From positions 1-16,312 of the forward strand of contig JAJYGW010000325.1 of the NCBI GenBank assembly GCA_021790615.1: DNA of 16,312 nt, written 5' to 3'. The position numbers and the translations under genes were made by a program. Shown piece after piece: positions 13,342 through 16,312 of the stretch. Source of the stretch: Actinomycetes bacterium. GTDB taxonomy: Bacteria; Actinomycetota; Acidimicrobiia; Acidimicrobiales; JAKAOS01. Each line of letters begins with the position of its first letter. The stretch's first letter is position 1. The notes beneath the pieces are model-generated. The model was not told where the DNA came from, searched no databases, and saw only the letters and a list, made by a program, of their open reading frames with translations.

Positions 13342-14724
13342 GTGATGACCAGCCCTGTCGCGGTCCGGAACCGCCCAAGCTCGGGTGGCGGCAAGGCGAA
13401 GTCGCTCCCCGGTCCCGCTCCGCGTCCGCGCGCGCTCGACGCCGCGCTCGTGATCGCCGGCCTCGGCTTCGGCGCGACGATCGGCGTGACCCTCACGGCC
13501 GAGAGCTGGTCACAGCTGCACGCGCCCGGCGGAGTCGCCATGTTCCTCGGCAACCTGACCGGGATGGCCGGCACGTACCTGGCGCTCGTGATGGTGCTGC
13601 TCGTGAGCCGGATCCCGCACGTCGAGCGCGTCCTCGGGCAGGACGGCCTGCTCCGCTGGCACCGCCGCCTGTCGCCCTGGCCGATCTCCCTCATCGTCGC
13701 TCACGCCGTCTTGTTGACCTATGCCTACGCCGAGGCTTCGAAGACCGGCTTCATGCACCAGCTCGGCACCTTCTTCTCGAGCTACTCCGGGATGTCGATC
13801 GCTATCATCGGGTTCGTCGTGTTCCTCGCGGTCGCCGTGGCCTCGATCTACTCGGTCCGCAGCCGGATGCGGCGCGAGCGGTGGTGGGCGCTGCACCTCG
13901 GCATGTACCTCGCCTTTGCCCTCGCCTTCGTCCACGAGGTGGTGCTCGGGCCGTCGTTCGTCGGGCACCCACTCACCCAAGCCGTCTGGGGTGCCGCCTG
14001 GGCTGCCACTGCCGGGCTCGTCCTCGTCTACCGGGTCGGCTACCCCGTCGTGCGCAGCCTGCGCCACGACCTGCACGTGGACGAGGTCCGCCCGGAGGCC
14101 GACGGCGTCGTGTCGATCATCCTGCGCGGGCGCAACCTCGAGCGCCTCCCCGTCTCGGGGGGCCAGTTCTTCGAGTGGAGGTTCCTCACCCGCGGCCTCT
14201 GGTGGCAGGCACATCCGTACTCGATGTCAGCTCGTCCCCGGCCACCGTTCCTGCGACTCACGGTGAAGGCGGTCGGTGACCATTCCTCCGCCCTGGCGGA
14301 GCTCCGGCCGGGCACCCGCGTCGCCATCGAGGGCCCGTACGGCGCGTTCACGACTCACGCGCGCAAGCGCAACAAGGTCGCCTTCCTCGCGGGTGGCATC
14401 GGCATCACCGCTGCGCGGTCGCTCCTCGAGGATCTCCCGAAGTCGGCCGAGCCCGTCGTCGTCTGGCGGGTCTCGAGCCCGGCAGACGCTGCGCTCGAGG
14501 AGGAGGTCCGCACGCTCGTCACGCGCCTTCGCGGGAAGCTCCACATCCTTCCCGGCGGGCGCACGGAGGTGCCGATGCGCCACGCCGTCCGGCTCGTGCA
14601 GGACGTGAGACGGCGCGACGTGTTCGTGTCGGGGTCCGAGGGTTTCGTCGCTGCTGCGCTCGAGGAGCTGAGCCGCGACGGCGTTCCGAGAGACGCCATC
14701 CATCACGAGGTGTACGCATTGTGA
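13342..14724 (+). CDS. Ferric reductase-like transmembrane flavocytochrome (heme b / FAD / NAD(P)H)
   Basis: A 460-residue protein. The N-terminal half has about six helices (from residue 31 to 237), with histidines spaced as in ferric reductase/NADPH oxidase proteins: His107 and His121 in one region (14 apart) and His185 and His198 in another (13 apart), predicted to hold two b hemes stacked across the membrane. The C-terminal half is a ferredoxin-reductase module: FAD motif HPYSMS (291-296), GPYGAFT (331-337), nucleotide loop LAGGIGITAARS (349-360), and FVSGSEGF (428-435) where relatives often have a CGP motif. It would carry electrons from cytoplasmic NAD(P)H to the outer face. The stop overlaps the next gene by GTGA; the next two genes encode the FMN protein and its flavin transferase, so the likely acceptor is that FMN rather than iron. 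Starts at GTG 13342 or ATG 13345 differ by one residue. Confidence 0.88.
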   Translation: MMTSPVAVRNRPSSGGGKAKSLPGPAPRPRALDAALVIAGLGFGATIGVTLTAESWSQLHAPGGVAMFLGNLTGMAGTYLALVMVLLVSRIPHVERVLGQDGLLRWHRRLSPWPISLIVAHAVLLTYAYAEASKTGFMHQLGTFFSSYSGMSIAIIGFVVFLAVAVASIYSVRSRMRRERWWALHLGMYLAFALAFVHEVVLGPSFVGHPLTQAVWGAAWAATAGLVLVYRVGYPVVRSLRHDLHVDEVRPEADGVVSIILRGRNLERLPVSGGQFFEWRFLTRGLWWQAHPYSMSARPRPPFLRLTVKAVGDHSSALAELRPGTRVAIEGPYGAFTTHARKRNKVAFLAGGIGITAARSLLEDLPKSAEPVVVWRVSSPADAALEEEVRTLVTRLRGKLHILPGGRTEVPMRHAVRLVQDVRRRDVFVSGSEGFVAAALEELSRDGVPRDAIHHEVYAL

Positions 14725-15209
14725 TCAACCGGAAGGCACCACTCGTCTCGGCCGCAGCCTGCGCCGGCCTCGCCGTCATCCTCGTCGCTCACGTTGCGAG
14801 CGGCACGCGCTCGCTGCTTCCCACGGCTGCCCGTCCGGCGGGATCGGGCACAGGCTCGGGATCGGGCACAGGCTCGGGCCAATCGAGGTCCTCGACCTCC
14901 TCAGGCGGATCGAGCTCCAGCTCCCAGGTGTCCGGCAGCACGACCGGCAAGATCGAGCAGTACGGCTATGGAGAGCTGTCGGTCTCGGTGTCGGTCTCGC
15001 ACGGCAAGATCACACAGCTCAACATGGGCCGCCTGCTGACCGCGGACTCCTACTCCCAGCAGCTTGCGCAGCAGGTCATCCCGATGTTGCGCAACGAGGT
15101 CCTCTCCGCCCAGTCGGCGCAGATCTCGGGCATCTCGGGCGCTACGTACACCTCGGAGGCGTACGCGATGTCCGTTCAATCGGCGCTCGACAAGCTCCAC
15201 GTGAAGTGA
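14721..15209 (+). CDS. Membrane-anchored FMN-binding domain protein (covalent flavin carrier)
   Basis: A 162-residue protein: one N-terminal membrane helix (about 7-25), a Gly/Ser/Thr-rich linker (about 40-76), then a compact FMN-binding domain (77-162) of the RnfG/NqrC type. The domain has GYGELSVSVSVSHGKITQ (82-99) and near its end ISGATYTSEAYAMSVQSAL (138-156). In this family ApbE joins FMN by a phosphoester bond to the Thr of the S/T-G-A-T motif, here Thr142. The Asp usually three residues before the Ser/Thr of that motif is Ser136 here, a departure worth noting. The topology puts the flavin outside the membrane, where it can take electrons from the upstream flavocytochrome. The GTG start overlaps the reductase stop (GTGA) and its own stop overlaps apbE in the same way, so all three are translationally coupled. 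The final electron acceptor is not encoded here. Confidence 0.87.
   Translation: MINRKAPLVSAAACAGLAVILVAHVASGTRSLLPTAARPAGSGTGSGSGTGSGQSRSSTSSGGSSSSSQVSGSTTGKIEQYGYGELSVSVSVSHGKITQLNMGRLLTADSYSQQLAQQVIPMLRNEVLSAQSAQISGISGATYTSEAYAMSVQSALDKLHVK
14840..14875 (+). repeat. Two perfect 18-bp tandem repeats in the flavoprotein linker
   Basis: GGGATCGGGCACAGGCTC occurs at 14840-14857 and 14858-14875 and encodes the Ser/Gly/Thr linker between the membrane helix and the FMN domain. The period is in frame, so linker length could vary between strains. Confidence 0.85.
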
Positions 15210-16084
15210 GCCACCCGAGCCGCAGCCGGGAGGTCTCCCACGCCGAGCCCGTCATGGGCACGGTGGTGTCGTACCGGCTCGAGCCCGGGCAGCTCTCCGA
15301 GGATGAGGCGCTCGATGCGCTTGCGGCGAGCACCTCCGAGTTGCACCGCCTCGACGACCTGTTCAGCACCTGGAAGCCGGACAGCCCGATGAGCCGCCTG
15401 CGTCGAGATGAGCTGGCGGCCCCCGTTCCCGGGGAGATCGAGATCGTGCTCGAGCTGTGCGCGGCTGCGAAGGACGTCACCGGTGGCTGGTTCGATCCGT
15501 GGGCGATGCCGGGCGGTGTCGACCCGACCGGTCTCGTGAAGGGCTGGGCTCTCGAGCGAGCTGCCGACGCGCTCCGGGCTCGGGGAGTCCGGGCTGCCAT
15601 GGTGAACGGCGGCGGTGACATCGTGACCTTCGGCACGCGCACCCCACCGGCAGACGAACCTGGCGCACCAGAGGCCCGAGCTGAGGGCGCCTTCGAGTCG
15701 ACCTGGCCGATCGGCATCCGTCACCCCTGGCGGCCAGAGGCGTTGGCCTGTGTCGTGTTGCTCGAGAGCGGCGGGTCGATCGCCACCTCCGGCACCTACG
15801 AGCGCGGGGATCACTTGATCGACCCGTTCGCCTCGCCGAGCGGCGCGGCGCGAGCCGGCCTCCGTCACCCCGGGGATCGACGCGTCGTCTCGGCGTCAGT
15901 CGTCGGGGCATCCCTCGCGATGGCAGACGCCTTCGCCACGGCGCTCGCGGTCGCGGGTGCAGAGGGAGCTGAGTTGGCAGAGCGGCTCATCACGCTCGGA
16001 TACGAGAGCTACCGGATATTCGAGGACGGTGCAGAGGACTCCACTCCCAGGTTCCCCCTCGCGGAGGCTGCAGCCAGGTCGTGA
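15206..16084 (+). CDS. apbE: FAD:protein FMN transferase (ApbE)
   Basis: A 292-residue flavin transferase that takes the FMN half of FAD and attaches it to a Thr/Ser of a target protein, needing Mg2+. Family marks in order: PVMGTVVSY (15-23), LDDLFSTWKPDSPMSRL (49-65), WFDPWA (95-100), GGVDPTGLVKGWALERA (103-119), VNGGGDIVTFG (133-143), SIATSGTYERGDHLIDP (191-207), and VVGASLAMADAFATAL (232-247) with the metal-site Asp. No signal peptide or lipobox is seen, so unlike many exported ApbE proteins this copy may act in the cytoplasm or be held at the membrane by its partners; a distant upstream start is ruled out by the GTGA overlap. The target is almost certainly the preceding SGATYT protein. 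It is the last gene of the reductase-FMN protein-apbE operon. Confidence 0.93.
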   Translation: MSHPSRSREVSHAEPVMGTVVSYRLEPGQLSEDEALDALAASTSELHRLDDLFSTWKPDSPMSRLRRDELAAPVPGEIEIVLELCAAAKDVTGGWFDPWAMPGGVDPTGLVKGWALERAADALRARGVRAAMVNGGGDIVTFGTRTPPADEPGAPEARAEGAFESTWPIGIRHPWRPEALACVVLLESGGSIATSGTYERGDHLIDPFASPSGAARAGLRHPGDRRVVSASVVGASLAMADAFATALAVAGAEGAELAERLITLGYESYRIFEDGAEDSTPRFPLAEAAARS

Positions 16085-16124
16085 ATCATCCCGACCGGCC
16101 GCTCGCCCAGCCACGCTCGCACAG

Positions 16125-16151
16125 CTCAGGCGCCTCACCATCCTCAGGCGC
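16125..16151. terminator. Small inverted/direct repeat between apbE and uppS
   Basis: GCGCCT (16130-16135) and AGGCGC (16146-16151) form a 6-bp stem with a 10-nt loop; the same bases also read as a direct repeat CTCAGGCGC (16125-16133 and 16143-16151). It sits between two convergent genes and could end both transcripts. No T tract is present, and the call is weak. Confidence 0.28.
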
Positions 16152-16158
16152 GTCAGGC

Positions 16159-16312
16159 TCACTGACCGAAACGCCGCTCCCTGCGTACGAAGTCCCGCAG
16201 CGCTCGGAGGAAGTCGACGCGCCGGAAAGCGGGCCAGTAGGGGTCGACGAACACGCACTCGGCGTAGGCCGCCTGCCAGAGCAAGAAACCCGACAGCCGC
16301 GCGGCGTCGCGC
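16159..16312 (-). CDS. uppS: UppS-type cis-prenyltransferase, C-terminal end only (partial)
   Basis: The last 50 residues of an isoprenyl diphosphate synthase are readable on the minus strand up to the TGA at 16161-16159; the rest is beyond the window. The piece reads [17 protein letters not shown], then [16 protein letters not shown] and ends RRERRFGQ. It matches the conserved C-terminus of UppS/decaprenyl diphosphate synthases (R-x-S-N-FLLWQ-x-AYAE ... WPDF ... RERRFGG), with Gly in place of the Asn after RLS. The Arg and Ser of RLS are the isopentenyl diphosphate-binding residues of the family. The enzyme extends a prenyl chain in cis to make the polyprenyl carrier for wall polymers. Product length cannot be judged from this end. 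It converges on apbE with a 74-bp gap. Confidence 0.88.
   Translation of the reverse strand, partial: RDAARLSGFLLWQAAYAECVFVDPYWPAFRRVDFLRALRDFVRRERRFGQ

Noticed and set aside
12987..14279. A 430-codon frame covering the kinase 3' end, the operator region and half of the reductase
   Set aside because: It crosses two genes with intact domains in another frame and yields low-complexity Arg/Pro-rich sequence.

Overview
The window is very GC-rich, densely packed bacterial chromosome with many GTG starts and four-base ATGA/GTGA gene overlaps. Gene content (DprE1/DprE2-type epimerase pair, OmpR-type regulator with HAMP kinase, DUF3048 and NAGPA-type cell-surface proteins, FtsH) fits an actinobacterium (Actinomycetota). 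It may lie outside the classical mycolic-acid group, possibly Acidimicrobiia, but the class assignment is only an impression. I saw no insertion sequences, phage genes, tRNAs, rRNAs or CRISPR arrays.

Left part (1-2676, + strand): the 3' end of a HyfB/NuoL-like proton-translocating membrane subunit, then a single-domain universal stress protein. The 223-bp gap behind it is unusually structured. It holds a hairpin for each convergent gene, an array of G-runs, and a perfect 22-bp inverted repeat around a 43-nt centre.

Minus-strand block (2677-6404): a four-helix membrane protein, the FtsH protease and a membrane-anchored DUF3048 protein, transcribed in that order. Divergent from it, dprE1-dprE2 (6464-8652) form a translationally coupled pair for making decaprenylphosphoryl-arabinose. 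They converge, with a 4-bp gap, on a membrane-anchored phosphodiester glycosidase (NAGPA) gene (8657-10078, minus).

Right part (10079-16084, + strand), the most interesting section: a PAQR/hemolysin-III-like seven-helix protein, an OmpR-type response regulator and a HAMP sensor kinase form one apparent operon. A second operon follows: a ferric-reductase-like transmembrane flavocytochrome with a bis-heme histidine pattern, a small anchored FMN-binding protein carrying an SGATYT flavinylation motif, and the ApbE flavin transferase that would load it. Both operons carry the same sequence pair, CTGAGA-N5-CTGAGA (11-bp period, inverted orientation in the second), and the same CANACT-N6-GTG arrangement at the first start codon. 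This suggests that the two-component system controls itself and the electron-transfer cassette from leaderless promoters. The inferred function is transfer of electrons from cytoplasmic NAD(P)H through two hemes to an extracytoplasmic covalently bound FMN.

At the right edge, on the minus strand, is the C-terminal end of a UppS-type cis-prenyltransferase (16159-16312), whose product class is the lipid carrier needed by DprE1/DprE2-type chemistry.
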